A stretch of DNA of 64,000 nt from Pterois miles. Taxonomy: Eukaryota > Chordata > Actinopteri > Perciformes > Scorpaenidae. Position 1 is the stretch's first letter. The number at the start of each line of letters is the position of its first letter. Made by a program: the position numbers and the translations under genes. Positions 7,701 to 18,736 of this stretch are shown here, piece after piece. The notes beneath the pieces were generated by a model. That model ran no database searches and was not told the DNA's origin. It saw only the letters and a program-made list of their open reading frames with translations. The stretch lies in the NCBI GenBank assembly GCA_947000775.1, contig CAMQGK010000416.1:949501-1013500 (forward strand), read 5' to 3'.

Positions 7701-10700
7701 CACGAAGGCTGACATTTCACAGAAGGAGAAATTAGAGCAGCAGGCAAAAATGCTCATCCACTCTAACTAATAGGAATGTGTAACCTGCCACAGACGCCGT
7801 GGTAAATTTTGGGGTCAAAGAATGGTAGATCTAACCCCAGGACGCCTCAGCATCAGCATCAGCATACTGTTCGTGTACATAGAGTTAGGCGTCTTCAGAC
7901 CATTGACAGTTACTGGAAGATGTCTCAGGGGAGGTCCGGTGCATAGTAAGCATCGGACAGATGTTTCAGTTCAAGGGTAGAGAGAAAGTTGGAGTACTCC
8001 CACCGTCAGGGGACTTTATGGACAGAAAGCTCCTCAGTGGACAGTGGAAACAAGTAAAAGGCGCGAGTACCCTCCAACTCTACAGCCTACAGCCTACAGA
8101 AACCTAGGAAGGAGAAGACAGCCAAGTGGTATTCAACAAGTGCCCCATGGCTGTGATTGTTTCTGCCTTCCCTAGAGGAGATGGTGGAGTCCGCATGGTG
8201 GAGATAAAGACCACAGTCATTGAGTCTCTGAGGACATTTCAGAGACCTGTGTCAGAGGCTGCTGTGTGATTCCATAATAAAGGTTATAGTCAGTGATGAT
8301 GTAACTGGGTCAGATGGAGAGTATTCTGTCCTCCAGGTATATATGTTTATTCTGTACATTAGATTTGGTGCCCCTGATGCATTTTCATGCAGCTAAAATG
8401 TAAGTTACTCTTGCATGCATTGTGCACTTACAACTGTATTAAGTCAACACTAGCACACACCAACTCTGAATGATCCTGTAAAATCTCAATACTAATATGA
8501 TTAATGTAAATAAACATAACCATAACCATCATGAAAAAAGGACCATCATCCTTGCACCAGGATTGCCTCAACTGTGTCTCTCACTTTTCATCTCCAGGCA
8601 GCAACACCGGCATTGGAAAGACTACAGCCATAGATCTGGCAAAAAGAGGAGCCAGGGTGATTCTGGCCTGTCGCAGTAAGCAGAGAGGAGAGGCTGCTCT
8701 TGAGGAAGTGAAGAGGGTGAGTAGAAATCTATCAAGGTTCTCTGTCCTAAATGCCTATTTGAGGAGCTTGTAGGTGATATTATGTTATGAGTTGCTTAAA
8801 ATGATGTTGTGCTGATGTTATTGTGTATGAAATGTCTATAATCTGCATATTTTTTAGCCGAGATGTACCTGTGTCATGCTCCATACTGTTCCACCCCAGT
8901 AATACACGGTTGCACAACTCTCTGGCATTTTTGGTCCTAGATAGTCATGTTCCACACAGAAATTAGCAAACAATTAATAACAAACAAGTGCATTCCAAAA
9001 TTTCACAGTGGATCATTATTCAGTGTGCTAATACTGCTCAATATCTCCCACAGGAGAGTGGCAGCAATCAGGTAGTGTTCATGCCATTGGATCTGGGGAG
9101 TCTCAAGTCTGTTCGCAGTTTTACTGAAACCTTTCTGAAGTCTGAACCCAGACTGGACATCCTCATCAACAATGCAGGTTAGTTTGTTCAATGCAGTGAT
9201 CATTAAACCTGCACAGCATCAAGAACCCTTGTTTAGAGGTTTGCATACTTATTTGTCTTCATTGCTCATTTTCAGTTTTATGTTAACAACAACTTCAAAG
9301 ATTAATGCAGAAAGACAATTCTATTATTCCTAATATAATAAAAGGATAATTTAACATGTATGATGTGGGCAGCAGCTGTAAATGTTTGTGACAAAGGTAA
9401 GATCACCTTCGTACTCTGAACGTCACTGAGTATTTGCGTCCCGAGTTATCAAGACATGAAAGATATGAAATATGAATTGAATATAGTATACTGTGGTAAT
9501 AGAGGAGAAACCAGACTAGCAAACCGGGCTCGATTAAACCAAAAAATACTTGTTTCTATCAGCTGTCTGGGGTGTAAAGGAAAGTTAGGTTCTTCCTGGA
9601 TCGGAGCAGTCACTTTCCTTACTTTAAGGGCTGTGGTCCTCCTGGATAAACACAGGAGAAAGAAAGAGAGATCAGACAGGAGTGTCACTCTTAGTTCCCA
9701 CAGCCTTCTTTCCTTGTGTTCTCCTCCTCTGATAGCTCCTGCTCCATTCTTATCCAGCAGTCCCTGTTTGCTGATGTGTCCTAGTCCCAGTGGACAGTCG
9801 GGGATCAAACCCCCGGGATCAGACCCCCAGTGCTGGGGTTTGTGCTGGCTGAATGCGAGTTAATACTAAATGAAGGTTTGTGTGCTGTGGCTGCCGCCTG
9901 CCCTCCCGGCGAAGGATGACTTGAAAATATGACTTGTTTTCTCATTTCTGACACTTTGGATTTAATTCATTAAACAAACGATCAAAGCGTATGCAGACCC
10001 TGTACCTTCAACTTGATTGACAAGCCATCGTGGCAGCTCAAATTGTTCATCGTCTCATGTTGGACTGAGGGCAGGCTGGATGCCACAGTGCTCACTATCG
10101 CCTCTTGAGGAACAAGCCGAATAACAAGACAGGAAGGATCAGGGCTAGTCGGCTGGCAGTTATGTTTTTGACATAACCTCAGCACTCTAACCTCCCCAGT
10201 TTCTGTTGATAATGTTGGTTAATTATTTTTCATGTACCGTATTTTTCACACTATAAGGTGCATCGGATAATAAGGCGCACTAAGCGAAACAAGATAAGTC
10301 AGACTTTATTCAATTAATTTAATAACTCAATAACTTCAATAACTTTCAACATTTTTCAGTTCTAACACATGAAATACAAAACAATACACTCACTTTTCAG
10401 TTCATTCCTCAAAAATCCATCAAATCCTTCATCATCAGTGTCTGAGTTAAACAGTTGGGTGATTTTAAGTGCGCCTTATAGTACGAAAAATCCGGTAAAT
10501 AAACGTCTGACCAGACCTATCACATTGAACCTTTAACCACACATAAAATTTGCCAGTTATCTGTCTATGAGCCATACGCTGTTGACAAAGACATCTGATT
10601 TGAGTTACAGCTGAAACACAAAAATGAATTCATTCATTTGTTACGACTCGGGTCAAACAGAAACAGGACTCAGAAACAGGACTCAGAATCACTGGGATAA

Positions 10701-13070
10701 AGTGAGATCAGTCTTTACTTTGTCAAAAAATGGTCGGTACTCAGGTAAGCAAACAGAGACGGCAAACAGATCAAAAAGACGTTAGGCAGGGCGAGGTCAA
10801 AAACAGGCAGAGTTAAAAAAACACGAGGAGTCTTACACTAGGAAATAAGGCGGGTACACTTTCTCACAGAGGAACAAAGACGAACTGGCACAGAGGGGAA
10901 GGGGAAGCACACATTAAATACTGGTGAGGGGAGTGATCGACGATGCACAGGTGGACACAATCAGGGCGGGGAGACGACGATCAGACACAGGTGAATGGTG
11001 TAGGAAACAGGGTCAGGAGGAGGTGCTCAAACGTGCAGGCGGGAAAGCATGCGGGCAGGAAGTGAAGTGATCTGAAACGAGAGGGAATGTTAGTATACCA
11101 AAATAAAACAGGAAGTGCAACATGCAAAAACAGGAAAACAAACATGACCGAAGATCTAGATGTTGAGACAGCATTGCTCAAAGGCATCATACCATGCTCT
11201 GCTAACTGTGCCATTAGACCACTTGAACAGTATTTAAAGTTTCCTGTTTCTCACCATCGTGTTCTCTGGGGTTTGTAGTTGACATCTAAAAATTATAAAA
11301 AATAAAGTGTTGTACCAGTAGTATTGGTCATTGTTTGTACTGTGTTGTATGCATATTGGAAATGCTTCAATGGTCTAATATCATCTGGAATGCAATATTA
11401 TATATAATCTATTGCACCTTTTGGTTACAGCTTTTATTTTTCTACCCATCATTTATATTGCATACTGATTTCCTGTTCATTTTGAGGGGAACTACTTTTA
11501 GTTTTAGTTTGATTTAAAGTGGTTTGTATCATTTGGCTAAAGTAATGGCTTCTTTACAACCTGTCTGATCTTCTAACTGCTCGTGTTACTGTAGTGTGTG
11601 TAATGGGAACCTTAACAGATACAAATTAAGCCAAAGCTTAAAAAATTTGACCAAGCTGTTGTAAACTGAAATGATCGTCTGAGTTTACAGGTAATAGCTG
11701 CTGTGATTTGATAACCTGGGGACTGTGACGTGGAATCAATTTTATGTGTAGAGACGGGATCTTAGGGTTAGGGTTAGGGTAAGGGTTAGGGTTAGGGCAG
11801 TGTATGCTTGTCTACTGTTCTGGACAGAGACAGGTCATAATCAACTCAGCAAGTACGTAATACAAGATATAGGAGACGTGAGTTCTCTGAAATCAAGATT
11901 ATGTCGACTGTTCTTGTGGCTCCAGAATGCAAAGGAATCATTATACTCTATATCTGATAGTTCAGAGCTCTGCTTGTTTTGATGTTGCCATGTGGAAACA
12001 GGATTAAGCTCTCTCCATGTTTTTGTTGCAGGTATTTTCCTACAGGGTCGAACAGAGGATGGACTTGGGATGATGTTTGGTGTCAACCACATCGGTCACT
12101 TCCTGTTAACCAACCTGTTGCTGGATCGGCTGAAGGAGTGTGAGCCGAGCAGGGTGGTCGTCGTGTCATCTACGGCACATAACTTCGGAAAAATTGATTT
12201 TGACTGCCTGAACACACACAAAGCTCTGAGGCTGGGAAACTCATTCGTGGACGTTTTTCAGATCTACTCTGATAGCAAGTTGTGCAACGTCCTCTTCACC
12301 CATGAGCTGGCCAAGAGACTGCAGGGAACCAAAGTCACCTGCTACTGCCTTCATCCAGGTCAGTAGTCAGATCATGTCACCATTCACCTGATGCAAAAAA
12401 GATGAGAAATACGATTTTAAAACAGGGAATTGTGCAACACTGGTTCATAAAATGGGGCATGAGGAAGTTTCTTTAAGGAAGTTTAATACAGTTCAATGCA
12501 ACAAGTGTTGAGGTTCTAGAGATCTAGAGAGCAATGTTGGCTGGTCAGTTCTCCAAGGATTGCCATAAAATCTGGACCAGACATCCAGGTCCCCAGAGGA
12601 TGCATCCTAATGATCCCTTGATGTTTGGCTGCTATCATGGCTGAGGACTCTTTTTGGGTGGAAGGGACAGAAATTGAAGAAAAGATATTTGTTGGGATTT
12701 GTATGTAATTCTAATGTATTTTGTATGTACGCTAACAGGACCATAAAGTTTGTGTATATTTTAGTATGTATTTACTAAAACTAAAACTACATTATTTTCT
12801 GTTTTCGCAGGTGCTATCAACACTGAGCTGGCAAGGAACACCAGCTCAGTATTTCAAATGCTCCTGAAGCCCCTGACTGCGTTTTTCTTCAAAAACACCG
12901 TTCAGGGAGCCCAGACCAGCCTGCACTGTGCTGTCGAGGAGGGGATCGAACCTCTCACCGGACGTTACTTCTCCAACTGCACTGTCAGAGAAGTCTTTGC
13001 TAAAGCCAAGGATGACGCTGCAGCAAAGAAGCTGTGGGAGCTCAGCGAGAGACTGTCCGGTCTCGCATAA
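4647..13070 (+). CDS. dhrs13: dhrs13-like short-chain dehydrogenase/reductase, copy 1 (5 coding exons)
   Basis: Coding exons 4647-4773, 8598-8716, 9054-9177, 12032-12358 and 12811-13070 join in frame with canonical GT-AG introns (phases 1, 0, 1, 1) to give 318 residues. The N-terminus has a hydrophobic membrane anchor (about residues 3-20) and basic residues after it. The Rossmann NADP-binding motif TGSNTGIG is at 42-49, NNAG at 121-124, and VNHIG at 141-145. The active site has Ser169-Ser170 (VVVVSSTAH) and Y202-x3-K206 (YSDSK). ARVILACR is typical of NADP(H)-preferring retinol dehydrogenase-like enzymes of the DHRS13/RDH11-14 group. ESGSNQVVF and EGIEPLTGRYFSNC point to DHRS13 rather than RDH12. 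The likely role is a membrane-bound carbonyl/retinoid oxidoreductase; the substrate is unproven. A polyadenylation signal AATAAA occurs at 13281. The neighbour downstream is a tandem paralogue with identical exon lengths. Confidence 0.88.
5326..6732 (-). mobile_element. hAT-family transposon relic with BED finger, in intron 1
   Basis: Ends are TAGTGGTGGGACGG on the left and, reverse complemented, TAGAGATGGGAACA on the right, matching hAT-type imperfect terminal inverted repeats. The flanking 8-mers atgtatac (5318-5325) and atatatac (6733-6740) agree at 7 of 8 positions, the hAT target-duplication size. The interior carries a BED-type zinc finger ORF on the minus strand, but I see no intact catalytic transposase domain, so at 1407 bp this is an internally deleted, non-autonomous derivative. 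Confidence 0.75.
6073..6336 (-). pseudogene. BED zinc finger remnant of hAT transposase
   Basis: The 87-codon ORF contains KVVDKTSTVCQRCVTRVAYA then NTSNMMSHLQRHH: a Cys-x2-Cys pair followed by a His-x4-His-type pair, with the NTSNMxxHLxRHH signature of BED fingers in hAT transposases and ZBED proteins. The finger looks intact, but the remaining transposase (dimerisation and DDE domains) is missing. It would bind the element ends if expressed. Confidence 0.7.
6945..7255 (+). repeat. MITE-like teleost repeat (cagtttatggg...atagatccccctaaa family)
   Basis: Begins aaaggtacagtttatgggat with tttgtggcatctagtgg and ends catttatgccaatagatccc with cctaaatggtagacactgg. A second, partly diverged copy is at 14035-14315, sharing aatggctcatt/ggggctcatt, caggtgattatacaggaa-type and cttctgctaatagagccctc motifs. 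It is within intron 1 of copy 1. No ORF. Confidence 0.55.
7256..8597. other. Intron 1 remainder, no recognised feature
   Basis: This 1.3-kb stretch of intron 1 includes a 70-codon ORF (7486-7698) without a recognisable domain. I see no splice-supported coding exon and no repeat I can name. Confidence 0.5.
8598..8716 (+). CDS. dhrs13: dhrs13-like copy 1, coding exon 2
   Basis: Acceptor tctccag/gc; donor agg/gtgagt. Completes TGSNTGIG and encodes the beta-2 strand ARVILACR, whose Arg is the residue typically contacting the NADP 2'-phosphate. Confidence 0.9.
9054..9177 (+). CDS. dhrs13: dhrs13-like copy 1, coding exon 3
   Basis: Acceptor cccacag/gag; donor gcag/gttag. Encodes ESGSNQVVFMPLDLGSLKSV with the conserved LDL adenine-pocket motif and ends in NNAG. 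35 of 42 residues match the paralogous exon at 21251-21374. Confidence 0.92.
10235..10497 (-). mobile_element. pogo/Tigger-like MITE in intron 3
   Basis: Inverted termini taccgtatttttcacactat and, reverse complemented from the right, taccggatttttcgtactat, with TA at both edges (10235-10236 and 10496-10497). The minus strand retains a short in-frame C-terminal transposase-like remnant (LFNSDTDDEGFDGFLRNELK, ending about 10369), suggesting derivation by internal deletion. Its flanks resemble the sequence around 39285-39345, which appears to be a paralogous empty site. The pogo-like assignment is inference from the termini. Confidence 0.7.
10639..11143. repeat. Possible solo LTR or other interspersed repeat
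   Basis: A purine-rich, more GC-rich block within intron 3. It starts tgttacgactcgggtc and ends aaaacaggaaaacaaacatg, and has a tgggataaagtgagatcagt with ctttactttg primer-like stretch and an aataaaacaggaagtgcaac motif common in fish repeats. The TG...CA ends would fit an LTR, but I see no target duplication and no partner LTR. Confidence 0.3.
11762..11797 (+). repeat. Interstitial telomeric repeat, (TTAGGG)6
   Basis: Six consecutive hexamers of the vertebrate telomere repeat, with one substitution (fourth unit TAAGGG), in intron 3 of copy 1. A much shorter run (two units) occurs at about 40302-40316. Confidence 0.9.
12032..12358 (+). CDS. dhrs13: dhrs13-like copy 1, coding exon 4 (active site)
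   Basis: Acceptor gttgcag/gt; donor ccag/gtcagt. Carries VNHIGHFLLTNLLL, the catalytic-Ser strand VVVVSSTAH and the catalytic Tyr/Lys YSDSKLCNVLF, then TCYCLHPG. All expected catalytic residues are present. Confidence 0.93.
12811..13070 (+). CDS. dhrs13: dhrs13-like copy 1, coding exon 5
   Basis: Acceptor ttcgcag/gt. Encodes AINTELAR, the membrane-associating hydrophobic FFF stretch, AQTSLHCAVEEGIEPLTGRY and the C-terminal KKLWELSERLSGLA followed by TAA. It lacks the long C-terminal extension that mammalian DHRS13 has after the equivalent point. Confidence 0.92.
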
Positions 13071-13280
13071 AAAGCTTTCCATCAAATTCCTGATATTGGC
13101 CTGTCATTGTCTCTGTTAGATTATTTATGGGAAGATATCCTGGCAGGCGAGATGAGGCAGGTATATACAGTAACACTATCTTACAGCACTGCTTAAGTAT
13201 TCATGCTGGTGATTATTTTGCATATTGTATGTACACGCAGATCAGCTTATAACGGATTATGTAACAACTTGTTAAAATGT

Positions 13281-13286
13281 AATAAA
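13281..13286 (+). terminator. Polyadenylation signal AATAAA, dhrs13-like copy 1
   Basis: Canonical AATAAA about 210 bp after the stop codon; another is at 13349-13354. Which one is used cannot be told from sequence. Confidence 0.55.
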
Positions 13287-13614
13287 TTTACATTTGATTG
13301 TAAAGATTTGATTTGAGATTTTTACTGGACTTATTGATGCATTATATAAATAAACACGTTACTTCTACTGACTCGTTTTACAGGCCCTACAAAAGCATTT
13401 TATTCCTTTAAGTGTTGGGTTCTTACATGAATCATACTGGTTATTTGACATAAAGGTGACTCTGGTTTCACTGGTTTAGTCAGCAAAGGTGTGTTTGGAA
13501 AATGAGATGACAGGTGTTACGCAACCCTAATTTAACAATATAAAACCATTAATCTGACGACAGTCTAGTGAATCAACTCAAACCACACCCACAGAAGCAG
13601 ATTTTTTAGTTTTA

Positions 13615-13920
13615 AAGGGATAGTTTGGGTGTGTTGAAGTGGGCTTGTATGATGTACTTATCCATAGTCAGTGTATTACCTACAGTAGATGGTCGTTGGC
13701 ACACCCCCACCTTAGAGAGACAGACAGGAGTACCAGCATGGAGCAAAGCTTTACACTGCTATGGACGGAGGCAAAACGTATTACTTTGCTCCCATGCTGG
13801 TACTCCTGTCTGCTTCACTAAACTGGGGGCGTGCCGACCACTGTCTGCTGTAGGTAACTGCAGACTGCAGCCAACTGGGTATCCTTTCACTCGCTCCTCC
13901 ATTTCTGTGGCCATGGTAAC
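13615..13920. mobile_element. Palindromic (foldback) MITE
   Basis: Arms at 13673-13748 and 13784-13858 are inverted copies (for example agacaggagtaccagcatgg with agcaaag against ctttgctcccatgctggtac with tcctgtct; gtattacctacagtag against ctgctgtaggtaac), separated by a 35-base loop. The flank agggatagtttgggtgtgtt is typical of a fish MITE. No ORF of its own; ORFs through it simply read the palindrome. Confidence 0.75.
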
Positions 13921-14034
13921 GTGAGCTACCGGATGCAAAACAGTGGAAACGCTGTTCACCTCGCTCAGAGGCCGTCCTTACCATAATAACACAACACCAC
14001 TTTGGGAGCAACAAAGTCAGATGGTGGACAGTTT

Positions 14035-14315
14035 TGTCTCACGTTACCTCAGTTTCAGAAGCTACTGCGGCTTTCAAGTTACATAAAAATGTGAAAGTCT
14101 CTCTCGAGAGCCAGTGTTTGGTTTGTCCGTTCTGGGCTACTGTAGAAACATGGCGGACTCTGTGAAGACCACCCGCTCTATGTGTACATAAGAGGGGCTC
14201 ATTCAAAGCTGATGAAAACACACTTATTCTTAGTTTCAAGCGATTATACAGTAATGAAAACATAGCTATGAATATTTTTTTCCACTTCTGCTAATAGAGC
14301 CCTCGAAATGTTAGA
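14035..14315 (+). repeat. MITE-like repeat, second copy
   Basis: Contains gagccagtgtttggtttgtc with cgttctgggctactgtagaa and acatggcggactctgtg, ending cttctgctaatagagccctc with gaaatgttagac. Related to 6945-7255 and to the fragment at 2296-2390. Confidence 0.6.
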
Positions 14316-17300
14316 CTGTTTCTTCAAGAAAAGTGAAAGTGTTCAGGAGCTTTAATGGCTGATCAGATTATTATTAGAGAACCTTCTTCCTGTACAGAAC
14401 TGGAAGCTTGGGTCTTTGGGTCTTTACTCTGGTCCCATTCACACCCGAATCTCTCTGTATTTGGTCCTGCTCTACCTCTGAGCAAAGTAATGTTGCTGTA
14501 ATGATGACTCACATTTAATCTGACGTGTACTGTATGATGCCTGTGAGTGTGTTATGAATGAGAAGCATTCAAACTCCAGTATCAACGTGGACATAAATCT
14601 ATCTAACCTTTTCAGTTCTCCCTGGAGGATGGTTTTGAGGGACATCACGCTTCTTCTGAAAGCAGTCTTTTCAAAGAGAGCTTTTGCAACGAATTAAACC
14701 CCCCAGAAAAACAGCCGCAGCTAATAGTTGGTTGTATGGTACTCTTACATGCAAGAGCTGACACTAGGCAGTATTGTTGAAAATGATCACTAATGGGCAA
14801 ACCTAAATCAGACTTACCCATGAACAGAGGAGCTGGTATCAGTATGTTCTGATGCAACGTCCACACCAAGGTGGGTCCATCTGATTTTTGGATACAAACG
14901 TACAGGGAAACATTTTTTCCTCCTTTTTTGTCTAGAAAACAAGCAGACAAACAAAATGAAAATAAAAACTACGATCTGACAGCTGCTTAAGCTTGGTTAA
15001 AGTGCTTTTAGTAGTATTACACTGTCATCTTTGGTGCGAGCTAACAAGCCATTTTAAACTAGATTATTTTATAAGCAAGGACGATTACAAAAACAGGAAT
15101 AAGGACTATCTGACCTCAGTATGTCCTGTTACTGAACACTTTAATTTAGTTTGCTGTTTGTTATAAGTCTGTCGTTTGGTTCTTTTATGTGAAATGTCTA
15201 GTGTTGATTGTTTTAACTTCTTTGTTGTTTTGTTTTACAGGAGCAATGTGTAGGATGTACAGCTAGCATTTAAAACGGGTAGCAGCAGGCCAAATTCAAG
15301 AAACTGGGGCCGTGGCCCGTCCCTCCTCCTGTTTGACTGATAGCAGTTAGAGCATTGTTAGGGTTACCTTCTGGACACCACCACCAGCAGTAGTCAGAAT
15401 CACTTCACAGGCTGTGTCTCAAATACTCGCTGCATTGATAATCCAGCTGCATACGGACCACAGATGTGCCGAGGCTTTTCTGACTATGCTAACTTTATCT
15501 CTGTTGATCCAGTTGGTTTGCTTGCCTGCAGGGCTGCAGAAGGCTGTTTGTATGTCAATTTGTCAAAACACAAAGGAAAAAAAGTCAACTTTCGCATCAT
15601 CTTTGCATAGCCACAAACTTTCATTTTCCCAGTACTAAATCTAGAGTGTAGTTAATGTTTCATTTGTTATCTCATAAGCACTTACTACAACCAGATACAC
15701 TATTTCATTTTGACATTTGTCATTTTCATCTACTATAAATATGTTTAATATTCAGCAACTCGAGGTTCAAAAAGGGGTTTAAGTGTCTGGTATTTGGTAC
15801 ACTCAGATTTCTCAGATATTCCTTTGTATTTGTCATACACTGTGTGAGAGGTTAAAAAATAGACAAAACACAATACAAGTAAAGTGTTTTCCAAGTTAAT
15901 TGCTCTTCCTCTTTAAGATTGAGACTAAAACCTGATCAAGATGCACCTGGTTGAATGTCAGGTAGCAGTGAAATAAACAAGAACTCACAGTGCACTTTAA
16001 ATGAACTTTTGCTTTGAGCTCTGTGGACTTTTTCAGTAATGCCTCTATTGAAACACCTGAAACAGTAACTCTAGTTTCCTGTATGTTTTTCCACTACAGC
16101 ATTTTGTGTAAATTGACAATCATACTTAGACCAAGAGGTTCCATGAATGTGGCCTGTAGAAAGCGTGTGCAAGGGATGAGACCACAGCTGCATCAGTTTC
16201 CCAGGATGCAAACAGCTGAATAGAAAATGGAAAACATATCATCACAATAGAAAATTGTTTCGTTTTATGTCATGCTATTTTGAAAATTCATAGGAATGAA
16301 GAAAAAACTCTTGACAGCCTATTTCTTGCCACCAAAGGAGGGGACAAATGGCAAAATTTGGGACGGCTGTGGGTTTCAGGTTCAAGAACACAGTTGTTAT
16401 TTACAGAGTTAAAGACATTTTAATTTCAAATCCACTGAACATATTTAAAGGAGGAAACACACAGCTGTGTAAATCTATTTAGATGAACCTTTATATCTAA
16501 ATAATGCTCCTTATCTACTACAGCTGAGGACAAAGACTTTAATGTGATTTCATTTCAGTCTCTTGAATGTAAATACTTAACGTGTCTCCGGACAGGCAGC
16601 AGAGCGAATCTCCAACCTTCTAGTCTCTAAACCTGAATCCTGCTCCTGAGAAACCTGGCTCTGGATGCTGGAGTACTCTGATAGAAACCGGTATTGCTGC
16701 TCGTTTTCCATCAGCAGTGATCAGATGGAGAATCTGGATCCAGTCAGAAACTGTAGTGTGTTCATGCTCAGCTGATATAAGAGCGATGATGTTCAGGAAG
16801 TAAAACACACCTGCAGACAGACCACTATATGTAAACCTGTAAAAACCACCTTTGGTTCTGTCTGAACACCTTTATAATCCAACAAGAATCATTTCAGTCA
16901 CATGGTGTCAATAATTTTTTCATCAAACATGTGTAATGAACATGCTGAACATGCTGTTTCTACCTCTCCAGTGTAGAAATAACCTATTTAATGTGACCTT
17001 TGAATGACTTTGAGTTGTTCAATAAAAAATGGATTGTTGTCTTTTAAAAAGATGACCATGTGTGTAGGTCAATAACAAAACTGTGCAACCGACAGACAGC
17101 TATGGCAACTAAAAAATATTAAAAACGAAGCCTGTCTGTCCAGATGCCAGTGTGTCGGTCCCGTCACCCTTCACCAAGCTGTGACTGCTTCTTTGTTGCT
17201 TTGACTTTTTTTGTTCACACACTGACAACACACACTGCACATTATCTGCTGCATTCATGCACTCTCATACATCACTGATCCTGACTGTCACACCTCATTG

Positions 17301-18540
17301 CAATTAACAACGTACCTTATTTTAATAAATTTCAGTCTGTGTTTGCTAAGTTAGGTGTGCAGCTCTCCTTTGGCGTGGCCGGCGAGCAGGTCGTGACAGT
17401 AGGAATCCTGTTCAGGCAGGTCAGATCACGCCACATGATCTCTGGACGTGAACCGCAGCCAATGCTTCAACTGTGGGACTAATCTGTGGGAACTGAGAGG
17501 CTATGTGGTCTACCATCAAAAGCTTTACAGCTGATTCCTGACTTTGGATGTCATCATGTTATAAACACAGTTTGGTGTCTTTTCCTTCAAACATGATGTT
17601 ATTATATAGATTAGGATATAGATTACAATATCTACAACTAGACTCAATGTTTTCTTGTGCTTGTTTTGTGAAAAGCTTAGCTCTGGGCTAACAAGTGTAT
17701 AGTTAAACAGAAAGCTTGGGCTCTAGTATGAAAGCTGCTGGCCAGTAAAAAACATTTTCTATTAACTCAGTTAGAATTCAAGTTGAACTAAATGCAAAAT
17801 TCAAAAAGCTGTCATCCAAATGAATTCTTCCCGTATGGACGGGTTGTGATTCAGATCACACCCTTCACTGGCGTTCATTCCTCCCCGAAGATAAAGAAAG
17901 ACCTGTTAGTTGTTGGCTGTGTCACTATGACTTAGCAACTTTCATCAGTGCAGTGTAGTGTTTGTAATATCATTTAACGTAATATGTTGTATGCATGTTA
18001 TTCATTTTATTAAACGCTGTTTTCCATATATTTGTCTGTATACTGTCAAAGTGAAATAAAAAGAACATCCATTACAGTTGGTGTATTTACATGACAAAGC
18101 AGTGATGAGTAATGTAATTACCAACATTAACCATAGTCAGAACTGGGTCACTCTGTGATTACAAGCCCATCTCATCGAGGTGTGTCTCTCCTGACAAAAG
18201 CACATAACTATAAGTATTTTAAATTAATGTAAAGTATTTATTATAAAGGTAGTATCCTGTCTGATGTACTTGCTCTTTCTAAATGTAATAAATGTTCCTG
18301 CTGAGGCGACATCTGCCGGATCAGTGACGCTAAACAGAGAAGCCCAACCGGATGCTCACACTGTTCTCGATGGTTTGCCCTTCAAAGCAAATTATTTATA
18401 TTTATGAAATTGAAATTAAACTTAAAATATATAATTTTTACACTTTTATAAAACAGTGCTGTATTTTATAATTAATTAAAAAAAGATAATTTGGACAATT
18501 TCGTGCTGGACAAACAGTAAATGATGTTTTGTTCGGCCAC
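14316..18540. other. Intergenic region between the two dhrs13-like genes
   Basis: About 4.2 kb without a gene or recognised transposon. Small ORFs (up to 101 codons, at 14645-14950 on the minus strand) have no domain or splice support. Confidence 0.5.
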
Positions 18541-18609
18541 AGATGTTTTATTTTGAAAGCGTGGGACAGTCGTGCCAGTGGACTGTGATGTCTGCGGTTC
18601 CGGGCAGTG

Positions 18610-18736
18610 ATGTCGGCGGTACTGAGCCTCGTCGCAGCCGGCCTGTCGCTCTACGTGCTGCTGTACTACTGTGTGTTCAAAGCAGCTCGCTGCTCCAGCT
18701 CGGGGACGCTGAAGGGAAAGACGGCCATTGTTACAG
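18610..18736 (+). CDS. dhrs13: dhrs13-like copy 2, coding exon 1
   Basis: MSAVLSLVAAGLSLYVLLYY followed by a Cys-rich basic linker and KTAIVTG. Donor acag/gtaacg. An upstream out-of-frame ATG at 18588 sits in a 22-base imperfect duplicate of the true start (atgtctgcggt versus atgtcggcggt). Exon length equality with copy 1 supports 18610. Confidence 0.8.
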
